61,539 nucleotides of DNA from Crocinitomix sp. (GTDB lineage: Bacteria > Bacteroidota > Bacteroidia > Flavobacteriales_D > Crocinitomicaceae): positions 1-61,539 of the forward strand of contig JAURQI010000082.1 of NCBI GenBank assembly GCA_030836155.1, given 5' to 3'. The number at the start of each line of letters is the position of its first letter. The stretch's first letter is position 1. The notes under the pieces are model-generated. The model was not told where the DNA came from. It made no database searches and saw only the letters and a program-made list of their open reading frames with translations. Both the position numbers and the translations under genes were made by a program. Shown piece after piece: positions 27,739-36,336 of this stretch.

Positions 27739-29094
27739 ATGTTACAAACTGAATTTACATATAAACGGATATTATTAATCACTCTTCCGTTAATGATCGG
27801 AACATTTGTGCAGGCAATTGTGACAATCACGGATGCTATTTTCGTAAGTAATTTAGGGGAAATAGCTATAGGAGCTGTGGGTAACGGTAGCTTAGTATAC
27901 GCGTCTGTATTTATGCTAGCGCGAGGTTTGGCCGACGGCGCACAAATTGATATTGCTAGAAAGAATGGTGAAGGAAATTTCACCAAGATTGGTCAAATTC
28001 TTTGGCATACCCAATTCTATCAATTCTTCATGGCTGTCGCAATTATAGCTACGGTCATTCCATTATCACCTTGGATCATTGAAAGCTTTTCCAAATCAGC
28101 TGCGCTTGGTGAGGCGATGAACGAATTCGTAAGCATTCGAATTTTTGGCTTGTTATTCGCGGCGCAGTACTTAGTGCTTGTTGCATTTTTTGTTGGATTA
28201 GGTAGAACAAGAGTTATACTATTCTCAACAGTAATCGTAGCTGGAATCAATGTTTTTCTTGATTATGGTTTGATCTATGGTCATTTTCGGCTACCCAAAT
28301 TAGGATTAGGCGGTGCACCACTCGCTTCTGGATTATCTGAATTTGCTGGCTTTTTATTTCTATGGATTTATTTATTGCAATCACAAGCGTTTGAGCAATA
28401 TGCCTACCGTTTAAAACAAGTCACGTTTAAATTAAAATCCTATTTATACTTATTTCGATTAAGTATTCCGTTAATGCTACAAGGTATTGCTTCATTAAGC
28501 ACATGGCTGGTGTTTTTTATTATGATTGAGCACATGGGCACATCGAATTTAGAAACCGCGCACAATATTCGTTATATGTACTTTTTAGCCTTTGTTCCCA
28601 TTTTTGGATTTGCAGCGTCAACCAAAACGGTGATCAGTACCATGGTGGGGCAAGGTCATCAAAATGAGATTGGTGCTATACAATTCCGTATTATAGTTCT
28701 ATCTGTAATGTTTACACTCTTCTTTTTTCACGGCGCTTTATTATACCCCGAACAGCTTATCGCTTTAGTAGATCAAAACCCGGTTATTTCGCCTGATGTT
28801 CTGGCTAACAGTGTTAAAATACTAAAGTTTGTCAGTGGCTCTGTCCTCATCTTTTCTGTTGTGGTTGTCTGGTTTAATACGATTTCCGGTTTAGGTAAAA
28901 CGACAATTTCCTTTATAATTGAAATGGCTGCCATTGCAGTTTACCTGCTCGCCTGTTATTTTTTCATCGAGAAATGGCAATGGAGTATAACTGAAGTGTG
29001 GTGGGTGGAGTATGTCTATTTTATATCCCTGGGTATTTTCAGTCTATCCTATTTATTATATTACCGTCAAAAATATTTAAAGAATGACCAATAA
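27739..29094 (+). CDS. MATE-family efflux transporter
   Basis: The 451-residue multidrug/organic-cation antiporter has about twelve membrane helices in two bundles. The N-terminal LPLMIGTFVQAIVTITDAIFVSN and the internal-repeat LSIPLMLQGIASL are typical. The ATG at 27739 is preferred over the in-frame TTG at 27730, which lies inside rlmI. The 3' end overlaps fmt by 11 bases, so rlmI, MATE and fmt form one operon. Confidence 0.92.
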   Translation: MLQTEFTYKRILLITLPLMIGTFVQAIVTITDAIFVSNLGEIAIGAVGNGSLVYASVFMLARGLADGAQIDIARKNGEGNFTKIGQILWHTQFYQFFMAVAIIATVIPLSPWIIESFSKSAALGEAMNEFVSIRIFGLLFAAQYLVLVAFFVGLGRTRVILFSTVIVAGINVFLDYGLIYGHFRLPKLGLGGAPLASGLSEFAGFLFLWIYLLQSQAFEQYAYRLKQVTFKLKSYLYLFRLSIPLMLQGIASLSTWLVFFIMIEHMGTSNLETAHNIRYMYFLAFVPIFGFAASTKTVISTMVGQGHQNEIGAIQFRIIVLSVMFTLFFFHGALLYPEQLIALVDQNPVISPDVLANSVKILKFVSGSVLIFSVVVVWFNTISGLGKTTISFIIEMAAIAVYLLACYFFIEKWQWSITEVWWVEYVYFISLGIFSLSYLLYYRQKYLKNDQ

Positions 29095-30034
29095 AATTGT
29101 CTTTATGGGGACGCCAGACTTTGCGGTGGAATCATTAAAACAACTCATAGAAGCAGGACATGAAATTGCGGCTGTGGTTACAGCACCAGACCGACCGGCA
29201 GGTAGAGGTCAAAAAATACGATATTCAGCGGTGAAGCAATTTGCTTTGGATCATGAATTAGATGTATTGCAACCAGAGAAGCTAAAGTCAACTGAATTCA
29301 ATGAGGCTTTAAAAAAATTGAATGCTGATCTTTTTGTCGTTGTTGCATTCAGGATGCTACCCGAAATGGTATGGTCAATGCCACCGAAAGGAACAATCAA
29401 CTTACATGGCTCATTGCTACCGCAGTACCGAGGGGCAGCTCCAATCAATTGGGCAGTCATAAACGGAGAGCTTGAAACAGGTGCTACAACATTTTTTATT
29501 GAAAAGGAAATTGATACAGGCAAGATAATTGACAATGTTACCCTTCCCATTCAAGAAGAGGACACCGCTGGAACTATTCATGACAAATTAATGGTAAAAG
29601 GCGCCTCTTTGTTAGTAAAAACAGTGGAGGCGATTTTTGACGGATCCGCTAAAGCGAAACCTCAGAAAGAATTTGATCTTTCGAATATCAGACATGCTCC
29701 AAAGATTTTCAAGGCCGATTGTAAGATTGATTGGTCAAATTCTACCGACTATATCTTTAATAAAATTAGAGGTCTATCTCCCTACCCGACGGCCTGGACA
29801 AATATTGAAATGGATGGCAAAGTAAAATCCATGAAATTATTTAAGGTTAAACGCACCGTGGATGGTAAAGATCATAGCGCGGCGATTAAACATGAGGGTG
29901 ATCAATTATTTTTTGGTTCAGCAGATGGATGGGTTGAAATTTTGGAGTTGCAATTGGAAGGAAAAAAACGGATGTCGGCAGATGCTTTCCTTAAAGGTTA
30001 TGATTTAACCAACGCAATATTGCTGATAGATTAA
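29084..30034 (+). CDS. fmt: Methionyl-tRNA formyltransferase
   Basis: Fmt formylates initiator Met-tRNA with 10-formyl-THF. The 316 residues show the N-terminal VFMGTPDFAVESL, the folate/catalytic site INLHGSLLPQYRGAAPINWA with Asn and His, the Asp in EKEIDTGKII, and a C-terminal tRNA-binding domain including IRGLSPYPTAW. The length and order are standard. It overlaps the MATE gene. Confidence 0.97.
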   Translation: MTNKIVFMGTPDFAVESLKQLIEAGHEIAAVVTAPDRPAGRGQKIRYSAVKQFALDHELDVLQPEKLKSTEFNEALKKLNADLFVVVAFRMLPEMVWSMPPKGTINLHGSLLPQYRGAAPINWAVINGELETGATTFFIEKEIDTGKIIDNVTLPIQEEDTAGTIHDKLMVKGASLLVKTVEAIFDGSAKAKPQKEFDLSNIRHAPKIFKADCKIDWSNSTDYIFNKIRGLSPYPTAWTNIEMDGKVKSMKLFKVKRTVDGKDHSAAIKHEGDQLFFGSADGWVEILELQLEGKKRMSADAFLKGYDLTNAILLID

Positions 30035-30179
30035 TCCGCTCAAATCATTCATTTATACCTCTAAAACAAGTTGACAGAACTGAACTGAATTAACCATAAA
30101 CGGAACTCCTTCATCCTTTGATCTCTAAGCTTTCATCACAACATAATAACTTTTCCCTCTATTATCAAACCAGCAATTC

Positions 30180-30581
30180 ATGAAAAAAACAATCTTTCTC
30201 TTACTCATGGCCATCGCAGTTGGTGTTATAGCCCAAGACGTTTATCGCTTAAAAAAAGAAAAGCCAGGCGAAGATTTCGAAAACATATATGTAAAGAAGG
30301 TCTCAGACTCGGATGAACAAACCTCTTTTATTATTTGGGTGCATAATGATGTTCGATTACATAAACACGCACATCACACTGAAAACATCTATGTTATCTC
30401 AGGAAAAGGTGAAATGATACTCGGTGACGAAAAATTCGTCATTCAAAAAGGAGATTTTTTCACCATTCCAAAAGGAACTCCACATGGTCTAAATGTCCTT
30501 TCTTCTGCGCCAGTTAAAGTGTTATCTATACAGTCTCCAAAATTTACTGGAGCAGACCGCATCTTTATCAACAGTAACTAA
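30180..30581 (+). CDS. Secreted cupin-domain protein
   Basis: The 133-residue protein has a signal peptide (MKKTIFLLLMAIAVGVIAQ) and one cupin_2 barrel with metal ligands in HKHAHHTENIYV and the C-terminal IPKGTPHGLNVL. The ligand or reaction is unknown. It stands alone, 145 bp after fmt; nothing recognisable lies in that gap. Confidence 0.85.
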   Translation: MKKTIFLLLMAIAVGVIAQDVYRLKKEKPGEDFENIYVKKVSDSDEQTSFIIWVHNDVRLHKHAHHTENIYVISGKGEMILGDEKFVIQKGDFFTIPKGTPHGLNVLSSAPVKVLSIQSPKFTGADRIFINSN

Positions 30582-30678
30582 AAGAGCTTAAACCCCCCAT
30601 AAATAGGACGTTTTGGATGCACTTATCAACATTTTGCCGATTTTATTAACAAAATAGGGGTGTTTTTGCCTGTAATCC

Positions 30679-30708
30679 TTGGAGAATAAGGATTTTCAGA
30701 TATATTTG
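30679..30708 (+). promoter_or_regulatory. Promoter of the HU gene
   Basis: TTG (30679-30681), 19 bases, then TATATTTG (30701-30708): a perfect match to the Bacteroidota housekeeping consensus. The leader to the ATG at 30748 is about 35 nt. Confidence 0.75.
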
Positions 30709-30747
30709 CTCTGACATTAAATTATTAACCATTAAAAATATTTGATT

Positions 30748-31020
30748 ATGAACAAATCAGAATTAGTAGATGCAATTGCATCAAACTCAGGATTGTCAAA
30801 AGCAGATTCTAAGAGAGCATTAGAAGGATTCATTTCTGCAACTGAAGGAGCTTTGAAAAAAGGTGACAAAGTAGCATTGGTAGGATTCGGATCATTCTCT
30901 ATCTCTAAAAGAGCTGCAAGAACTGGAAGAAACCCTCAAACAGGTAAAGAAATCAAAATCTCTGCAAAGAACGTTGTTAAGTTCAAAGCAGGTGCTGACC
31001 TTTCTGGAAAAGTAAACTAA
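30748..31020 (+). CDS. HU-family DNA-binding protein
   Basis: The 90-residue histone-like protein begins MNKSELVDAIASNSGLSK and carries the DNA-intercalating arm KRAARTGRNPQTGKEIKI with its Pro. This is the normal HU length and sequence, and it bends and compacts DNA as a dimer. A perfect promoter precedes it and a strong terminator follows, so it is monocistronic. Confidence 0.97.
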   Translation: MNKSELVDAIASNSGLSKADSKRALEGFISATEGALKKGDKVALVGFGSFSISKRAARTGRNPQTGKEIKISAKNVVKFKAGADLSGKVN

Positions 31021-31042
31021 GCATTACTTTTTTTTAAATTTT

Positions 31043-31073
31043 AGTCCCCTTTCGGAATTTCCGGAAGGGGACT
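31043..31073 (+). terminator. Rho-independent terminator of the HU gene
   Basis: A perfect 13-bp stem (AGTCCCCTTTCGG with CCGGAAGGGGACT, one G-T pair) with a five-base loop, followed by TTTTTT. Confidence 0.92.
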
Positions 31074-31121
31074 TTTTTATTGTGCTTTGGCCTCCTTAGC
31101 AGAAATCCACATAATCTTTCA

Positions 31122-31129
31122 TAAATTTG
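31122..31129 (+). promoter_or_regulatory. -7 box of trmH abutting its start codon
   Basis: TAAATTTG ends four bases before the trmH ATG (31134). With transcription starting about four bases after the box, the mRNA would have no or almost no leader. No good -33 TTG lies at the usual spacing. Confidence 0.5.
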
Positions 31130-31133
31130 TGCC

Positions 31134-31820
31134 ATGAACAAAGAAAAATGGCTGCTCGAAAAATTCTATGAGCACATCTCTGATAATAAACAAGAGCTCT
31201 TCGATCGGATAATAAAAGACCGTACGCGTCATATTACGGTTGTATTGGAGAACTTATTCCAACCTCATAATGCAGCGGCTGTTCTTCGTTCATGCGATTG
31301 TTTTGGAGTACAAGATGTCCATGTGATTGAAAATAGTAATCAATATGCCCCTAACAAGGAAATTGATATGGGATCGTCAAAGTGGTTGAACATAAATCGG
31401 TATAACCAAAAGGAGGAAAACACAATTGATTGCATCAACGAGCTGAAGCGTCAAGGTTATAAAATTATCGCAACAACACCACATACCGATGATTGCGGAA
31501 TTGATGAACTTCCTGTAGATCAGCCAATCGCGCTGCTTTTTGGTACTGAAAAATCAGGATTGACGGAGGAAGCTTTAGAGGCATCCGACGCCTATGTAAA
31601 GTTACCGATGTATGGTTTTACTGAAAGCTATAATATCTCCGTATCAGTTGCGCTTGCGCTTTTTAATGTGACAGAACGCATGCGTAAAGATGAATCCATT
31701 CAATGGCAGCTCAGCGAACAAGAGCAAGACGCGATTCGCTTGCAATGGGCCAAAAAGGTGGTTAAAAAAAGTGATACAGTAGAGGCCATTCTAAAAGAAC
31801 GCTTTGAACAAGCGAATTAA
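31134..31820 (+). CDS. trmH: tRNA (guanosine-18-2'-O)-methyltransferase
   Basis: The 228-residue SPOUT-class enzyme carries TrmH motifs: VLENLFQPHNAAAVLRSCD near residue 38 (motif 1 with Asn and Arg), then FGTEKSGLTEEAL (motif 2) and the knot MYGFTESYNISVSVALALF (motif 3). It should methylate the 2'-OH of G18 in tRNA. The length is usual. It is convergent with hutF (4-bp gap). Its -7 box directly precedes the ATG. Confidence 0.93.
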   Translation: MNKEKWLLEKFYEHISDNKQELFDRIIKDRTRHITVVLENLFQPHNAAAVLRSCDCFGVQDVHVIENSNQYAPNKEIDMGSSKWLNINRYNQKEENTIDCINELKRQGYKIIATTPHTDDCGIDELPVDQPIALLFGTEKSGLTEEALEASDAYVKLPMYGFTESYNISVSVALALFNVTERMRKDESIQWQLSEQEQDAIRLQWAKKVVKKSDTVEAILKERFEQAN

Positions 31821-31824
31821 GTTA

Positions 31825-33201
31825 CTACATTCGAGACCCCAAATCATTCATTGTTTTGATAAAACCAGCGCGAATTTCTTCTTGATCTTCATGTTTACCT
31901 GACTCTACCAAGAGCTTTCCTTTTGAAATAGTACCCCATTGCATGGAAGAATCTATTGCATATACAATAGTTGAAGCTAAGTTTTCTAAGGATGCAGAAG
32001 CTAATAAAGGTGCATCAGCATCCATTAAAACAGCATTTAAGGGTTGACCGATGGCAAAAAAACTTTCATCACAATTATTCATAGCTTTTCGACCGGACAA
32101 CAAGGCCATTTTAATGCCAAATATACCACTATCGCCTTCTTCTTTTGAATAAAATGTGTTCCGCTTATGACTCATCAATCGTTGCCCATAATCCAATATT
32201 CTTAATTCCTCGAAAGGATTTAACCCAACGTGACTGTCTGTACCAATACTCCACTTCCCCCCTTTTTCTTGAAATCTTCTTAATGGAAAAATACCATCTC
32301 CTAAATTCCCTTCTGTTGAAGGGCATAAGACCACATGCGCACCAGAGTTCGCTAAATCATCGGTTTCATGCTCTGTCAAATGCGTTGCATGTACTAAATG
32401 ATAACGACCATTCAATTCCACATGATTTGATAACCACTCCACCGGACGCTGCCCCAAATAAGCCAAACTATCATCAATTTCCTTCAGTTGCTCTGATATA
32501 TGAATATGAAAAGGAATATCCTGTAGTCCGTTTTTAGCAATCTCCGCAATTACCTCGGGCTCAACTCCGCGCATGGAATGAATTCCAATGCCAACATTCG
32601 CATTATCATATAATTCAGCCGATTTTGTCGAGGCCTCTAATAACCGAAGGTAGTCATCTAGATGCTCAGAAATAAATCGTTTCTGTCCATTTACCGGTGG
32701 TTTACCAAAGCCCCCTTTTTGATAAAAAATCGGAACTAATGTAATGCCTATTCCAACTTTTTTTGCCGCTTTAATCAGCCTCTCTCCCATTTCGGAAAGA
32801 TTTGAAAATGGTTGCCCATTTTTATCATGATGCACATAATGAAATTCAGCAACATTTGTGTATCCATGACGCAGCATCTCTGAATACAACATAGTGGCAA
32901 TAGACTCCAGATCACCGGGTGAAATCGAAAGCGCTAATTGATACATAGCTTCGCGCCAAGACCAGAAATCATCTGGGGTTTGACCCGTTGCATGTTTTTC
33001 AGCTAAGCCGGCCATCGCATATTGAAAAGCATGAGAATGGGCGTTTTGAAAACCTGGAATAGCATATACATTTAGTGATTGAGCATTCTCCTTGGAACCC
33101 TCTTCAATTCCGGTTATTACTCCATCTTCGTCAACAGTTATAGTTGTTTCTCCTTGAAAACCAGTATCCACAAGAATACCTTTAAATGTATATGATTTCA
33201 T
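31825..33201 (-). CDS. hutF: Formimidoylglutamate deiminase
   Basis: HutF deiminates N-formimino-L-glutamate to N-formyl-L-glutamate in the five-step histidine degradation route. The 458-residue amidohydrolase has the metal site PGFQNAHSHAFQYAM, VAEFHYVHHD, the downstream HIHISEQ and LVHATHLTE, and IGTDSHVGLNPFEELR, all in HutF order. No other hut gene is in the window. It has its own promoter (33220-33249). Confidence 0.9.
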   Translation of the reverse strand: MKSYTFKGILVDTGFQGETTITVDEDGVITGIEEGSKENAQSLNVYAIPGFQNAHSHAFQYAMAGLAEKHATGQTPDDFWSWREAMYQLALSISPGDLESIATMLYSEMLRHGYTNVAEFHYVHHDKNGQPFSNLSEMGERLIKAAKKVGIGITLVPIFYQKGGFGKPPVNGQKRFISEHLDDYLRLLEASTKSAELYDNANVGIGIHSMRGVEPEVIAEIAKNGLQDIPFHIHISEQLKEIDDSLAYLGQRPVEWLSNHVELNGRYHLVHATHLTEHETDDLANSGAHVVLCPSTEGNLGDGIFPLRRFQEKGGKWSIGTDSHVGLNPFEELRILDYGQRLMSHKRNTFYSKEEGDSGIFGIKMALLSGRKAMNNCDESFFAIGQPLNAVLMDADAPLLASASLENLASTIVYAIDSSMQWGTISKGKLLVESGKHEDQEEIRAGFIKTMNDLGSRM

Positions 33202-33219
33202 AAAAACATGAATTTACCT

Positions 33220-33249
33220 CAAAAATAGAATTTATTCGCCCTATACCAA
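33220..33249 (-). promoter_or_regulatory. Promoter of hutF
   Basis: On the minus strand TTG (33247-33249) and TATTTTTG (33220-33227) are separated by 19 bases, a full consensus match. The leader is about 15 nt. Confidence 0.65.
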
Positions 33250-33281
33250 GTGTACCAAATGACAAATTTGAACTAATCCGT

Positions 33282-33289
33282 TATCTTTG
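33282..33289 (+). promoter_or_regulatory. -7 box of the Nif3 gene abutting its start codon
   Basis: TATCTTTG ends five bases before the ATG at 33295, the same arrangement as at trmH and tetR. The -33 region is weak. A leaderless transcript is the likely result. Confidence 0.5.
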
Positions 33290-33294
33290 CTGCC

Positions 33295-34389
33295 ATGCAA
33301 ATAGCGGATATTACAAAGTATTTAGAGTCATTAGCACCTCTTTCTAGTCAGGAGTCCTATGACAATGCTGGTCTCATCGTGGGTGATGAGCGCACGGAGT
33401 TGAGTAATGCACTCATTGCCTTAGATTGTACCGAAGAGATTGTAGATGAAGCCATTCAGAAGAATTGCAATCTAATCATTGCGCACCACCCAATTGTATT
33501 CAAAGGTTTAAAACGATTCAACGGTAAAAATTATGTGGAACGCACGGTGATCAAAGCCATCCAGCACAATATTGCCATTTATGCAATCCATACGAATCTA
33601 GACCATTATAAACTCGGTGTAAATAAGAAGATTGGTGACTTATTAGGCGTCCACAACCCACGTATCCTCTCACCTGTCAATCAAAAATTATTCAAACTTG
33701 CTGTTTTTTGTCCAAAAGAAAATGCAGAAGAATTGAAGACTGCACTATTTCAAGCAGGAGCGGGACAAATTGGCAATTATAACGAATGTAGCTTTAACTC
33801 ATCTGGAATAGGAACATTTAAAGCAGGAGAAGGTACTGATCCGTATGTCGGAGAAATTGGTCAACGTCATCATGAAGAAGAAGTAAAAATAGAGGTCTTA
33901 GCGAGCACACATGAAATGGGCAAGATTATCGGCGCAATGAACGCTGCACATCCCTATGAAGAAGTAGCCTATGATTGTTATCCTCTCTTAAACCAGAATC
34001 AAGACGAAGGTGCTGGTATGATTGGTGAATTGGATACACCAATGGATGAAAAAGCTTTTTTAAAATTACTGAAGGAGCGTTTTCAATGTCGAATTATTCG
34101 CCACACCAATTTATTAGATAAACCTATTAAAAAAGTCGCTTGGTGCGGAGGTTCAGGAAGTTTTCTACTCAGTGCTGCGAAGGCTCAAAAAGCGGATATA
34201 TATATCACAGGAGATTTTAAGTATCATGAGTTTTTTGATGCAGAAAATCAGATCATTATTGCGGACATAGGACATTTTGAAAGCGAACAGTATACTATTG
34301 ATCTTTTGAGTGAGCTTTTAACAAAAAATTTCGCTACATTTGCACCCTGTTTAACCGAAATTAACACGAATCCGGTAAAATACTTTTAA
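33295..34389 (+). CDS. Nif3-like dinuclear-metal hexameric protein
   Basis: The 364-residue protein has the Nif3/YqfO layout: N-terminal half with QESYDNAGLIVGDE and LIIAHHPIVFKGLKR (metal ligands), an inserted PII-like domain (about residues 130-230), and a C-terminal half with ITGDFKYHEFFDA and IADIGHFESE. Members bind two metal ions in a toroidal hexamer; the biochemical role is unsettled. It is followed after 3 bp by the zinc-ribbon gene, a pairing widely conserved in bacteria. Confidence 0.95.
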   Translation: MQIADITKYLESLAPLSSQESYDNAGLIVGDERTELSNALIALDCTEEIVDEAIQKNCNLIIAHHPIVFKGLKRFNGKNYVERTVIKAIQHNIAIYAIHTNLDHYKLGVNKKIGDLLGVHNPRILSPVNQKLFKLAVFCPKENAEELKTALFQAGAGQIGNYNECSFNSSGIGTFKAGEGTDPYVGEIGQRHHEEEVKIEVLASTHEMGKIIGAMNAAHPYEEVAYDCYPLLNQNQDEGAGMIGELDTPMDEKAFLKLLKERFQCRIIRHTNLLDKPIKKVAWCGGSGSFLLSAAKAQKADIYITGDFKYHEFFDAENQIIIADIGHFESEQYTIDLLSELLTKNFATFAPCLTEINTNPVKYF

Positions 34390-34392
34390 TAC

Positions 34393-35148
34393 ATGGCTAA
34401 GAAAAAAGGTGTAGACCAAACAATCGGCGAAAAGCTAACTAATCTATATGAACTTCAACAAATCGATTCAGGAATCGATCGTATCCGTACGATCCGAGGT
34501 GAATTACCTTTGGAAGTAGAAGATCTTGAAGACGAAGTTGCAGGATTGGAAACACGATTGGGTAAATTGGAAGATGAATTAAAGGAATTGGAAACTAGCA
34601 TTTCCGATCGAAAAAACATGATCAAAGACGCTAAAGCAGCGATCAAAAAATATACCGAGCAACAAAAAAATGTGCGAAACAACCGTGAGTTCGATTCACT
34701 TTCAAAAGAAATCGAATTTCAAGGACTTGAGATTGAGTTGTCTGAGAAAAAGATCAACGAATCAAAAGTGAATATGGAGCATAAGATGGAGATCATCACA
34801 ACTTCAAAAGAAAAATTAGAGGAAAGACAAGCTGATTTAGATTTGAAGCGTAAGGAATTAGAAGAGATTGCTGCTGAGACTGAAAAGGATGAGCAAAAGT
34901 TGATCAAGAAGTCCGAGAAAGCAAGAAAAAACATCGAAGATCGTCTGATTACTGCTTATGATCGTCTACGTAATAATTCAAAGAATGGATTAGCGGTAGT
35001 ATCGATTGAAAGAGATGCTTGCGGCGGATGCTTTAACAAGATTCCACCACAGCGGCAATTAGATATTAAAGCACATAAAAAACTAATCGTCTGCGAACAC
35101 TGTGGACGAATCTTGGTTGAACCGGCTGCTGTAGAAGTAAAAGCCTAA
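34393..35148 (+). CDS. Coiled-coil protein with C4 zinc ribbon
   Basis: Of the 251 residues, about 10-190 form one long antiparallel coiled coil rich in Lys and Glu. The C-terminal CGGCFNKIPPQRQ and CEHCGRILV supply four Cys for a zinc ribbon (zf-RING_7 type). The gene is coupled to the Nif3 gene; a role in nucleic-acid handling is only inferred. A strong terminator follows. Confidence 0.93.
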   Translation: MAKKKGVDQTIGEKLTNLYELQQIDSGIDRIRTIRGELPLEVEDLEDEVAGLETRLGKLEDELKELETSISDRKNMIKDAKAAIKKYTEQQKNVRNNREFDSLSKEIEFQGLEIELSEKKINESKVNMEHKMEIITTSKEKLEERQADLDLKRKELEEIAAETEKDEQKLIKKSEKARKNIEDRLITAYDRLRNNSKNGLAVVSIERDACGGCFNKIPPQRQLDIKAHKKLIVCEHCGRILVEPAAVEVKA

Positions 35149-35167
35149 CCAAAAGATCATTTAAAAC

Positions 35168-35202
35168 ATCCCGTTTATTCGTCTGAGACGCGTGAACGGG
35201 AT
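35168..35202 (+). terminator. Terminator after the zinc-ribbon gene
   Basis: ATCCCGTT and AACGGGAT pair around an inner CGTCTGAGACG hairpin, followed by a run of nine to ten T. Confidence 0.88.
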
Positions 35203-35256
35203 TTTTTTTTTGATTCACATTCTTCATTATATTTACGAAATAAAAAAAACAAACCT

Positions 35257-36003
35257 ATGGGATTATTAGAAGGCAAAGTAGCCATCATTACAGGCGCTTC
35301 TCGTGGCATTGGTAAATCAATCGCCGAACGATTTATCGCTGAAGGAGCGACCGTCGCATTTACTTATTTATCTTCAGAAGAAAAAGCAAAGGCTTTGGAA
35401 ACCGAATTAACGGCAAATGGTGGTCAAGCTCGTGGATTTAAGTCAAATGCGGCTGAATTTGATGCAGCTCAAAAATTGGCTGATGAAGTGATGGAAGCTT
35501 TCGGTCAAATTGATATCCTCGTTAATAATGCTGGTATTACGCGTGACAACCTTTTAATGCGTATGAATGAAGAGCAATGGGATGAAGTAATCAATACAAA
35601 CCTTAAATCAGCATTTAACTTAACAAAAGCTGTTTTGAGACCCATGCTAAAGGCACGAAGAGGATCAATTATCAATATGAGCTCTGTTGTTGGTGTTTCT
35701 GGAAATGCAGGTCAAGCCAATTACGCAGCGTCTAAGGCCGGAATGATTGGGTTTACAAAATCGGTAGCTCAAGAATTAGGGTCTCGTAATATTCGTTGCA
35801 ACGCAATTGCTCCAGGGTTTATTGAAACTGAGATGACAGCTGCATTGGATGAAAAAGTAGTTCAAGAATGGCGTGATAATATTCCAATGAAAAGAGGAGG
35901 GTCACCAGATGATGTTGCGAATACAACGGTTTTCTTAGCTTCTGATATGTCAGGATATGTAACGGGACAGACCATCAACGTTTGTGGTGGAATGCTCATG
36001 TAA
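35257..36003 (+). CDS. fabG: 3-oxoacyl-[acyl-carrier-protein] reductase
   Basis: FabG reduces 3-oxoacyl-ACP with NADPH in fatty-acid elongation. The 248-residue short-chain dehydrogenase has the cofactor motif GASRGIGKSIAERF, VNNAGITRDNLLMRM, the catalytic Ser in NMSSVVGVSGN and YAASK (Tyr/Lys), and ends GQTINVCGGMLM, the FabG signature. A near-consensus -7 box (TATATTTA) lies upstream. Monocistronic with its own terminator. Confidence 0.95.
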   Translation: MGLLEGKVAIITGASRGIGKSIAERFIAEGATVAFTYLSSEEKAKALETELTANGGQARGFKSNAAEFDAAQKLADEVMEAFGQIDILVNNAGITRDNLLMRMNEEQWDEVINTNLKSAFNLTKAVLRPMLKARRGSIINMSSVVGVSGNAGQANYAASKAGMIGFTKSVAQELGSRNIRCNAIAPGFIETEMTAALDEKVVQEWRDNIPMKRGGSPDDVANTTVFLASDMSGYVTGQTINVCGGMLM

Positions 36004-36030
36004 TAAAGAAATAACAAAGATTATTATCAA

Positions 36031-36054
36031 AAAGAGGTCGAATTTGACCTCTTT
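36031..36054 (+). terminator. fabG terminator
   Basis: AAAGAGGTC and GACCTCTTT form a perfect 9-bp stem with a six-base loop, followed by TTTT. Confidence 0.9.
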
Positions 36055-36233
36055 TTTTATGTCTCAAAATATGTTTTAATCAATTCAATTGCGTTTTCAT
36101 GCTTTAAAATAGGCTTTTCGTACATTCTATTTTTATTTACAGGAGTTAACTCGCATATTTGAACTGTAGCATCTAAGAGAAAAAAGATTTTACAAATAAC
36201 TAGTTTGATTGCATAGTTTGTCTGTTGACAAAT

Positions 36234-36266
36234 AAAAAAGACCCATGTAGTGAGCGGGTCTTTTTT
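36234..36266. terminator. Terminator-like hairpin upstream of the exonuclease gene
   Basis: AAAAAAGACCC and GGGTCTTTTTT pair perfectly (11 bp) around an 11-base loop. The symmetric A and T runs let it act in both directions, yet no complete gene lies just before it on either strand. Confidence 0.75.
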
Positions 36267-36336
36267 GTATCCTACAGTTTCAATTCTTTTTTATCATTGA
36301 ATTTCTGATTATCTTAGAGCAAATCAAAATAGGCAC

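Larger units (their letters stand above)
36004..36336. other. Intergenic region, two terminators, no clear gene
   Basis: The 333-bp gap has the fabG terminator at its left and a second terminator-like hairpin at 36234-36266. Between them a minus-strand frame stays open from 36233 to a stop at 36057 without any early ATG; its only ATG would give 23 residues (beginning MYEKPILKHENA). I cannot support a gene. It may be a remnant or a small RNA locus. Confidence 0.5.

Noticed and set aside
36057-36233. Open minus-strand frame as a real gene
   Set aside because: No plausible start codon for the long form and no recognisable family; kept only as a finding.
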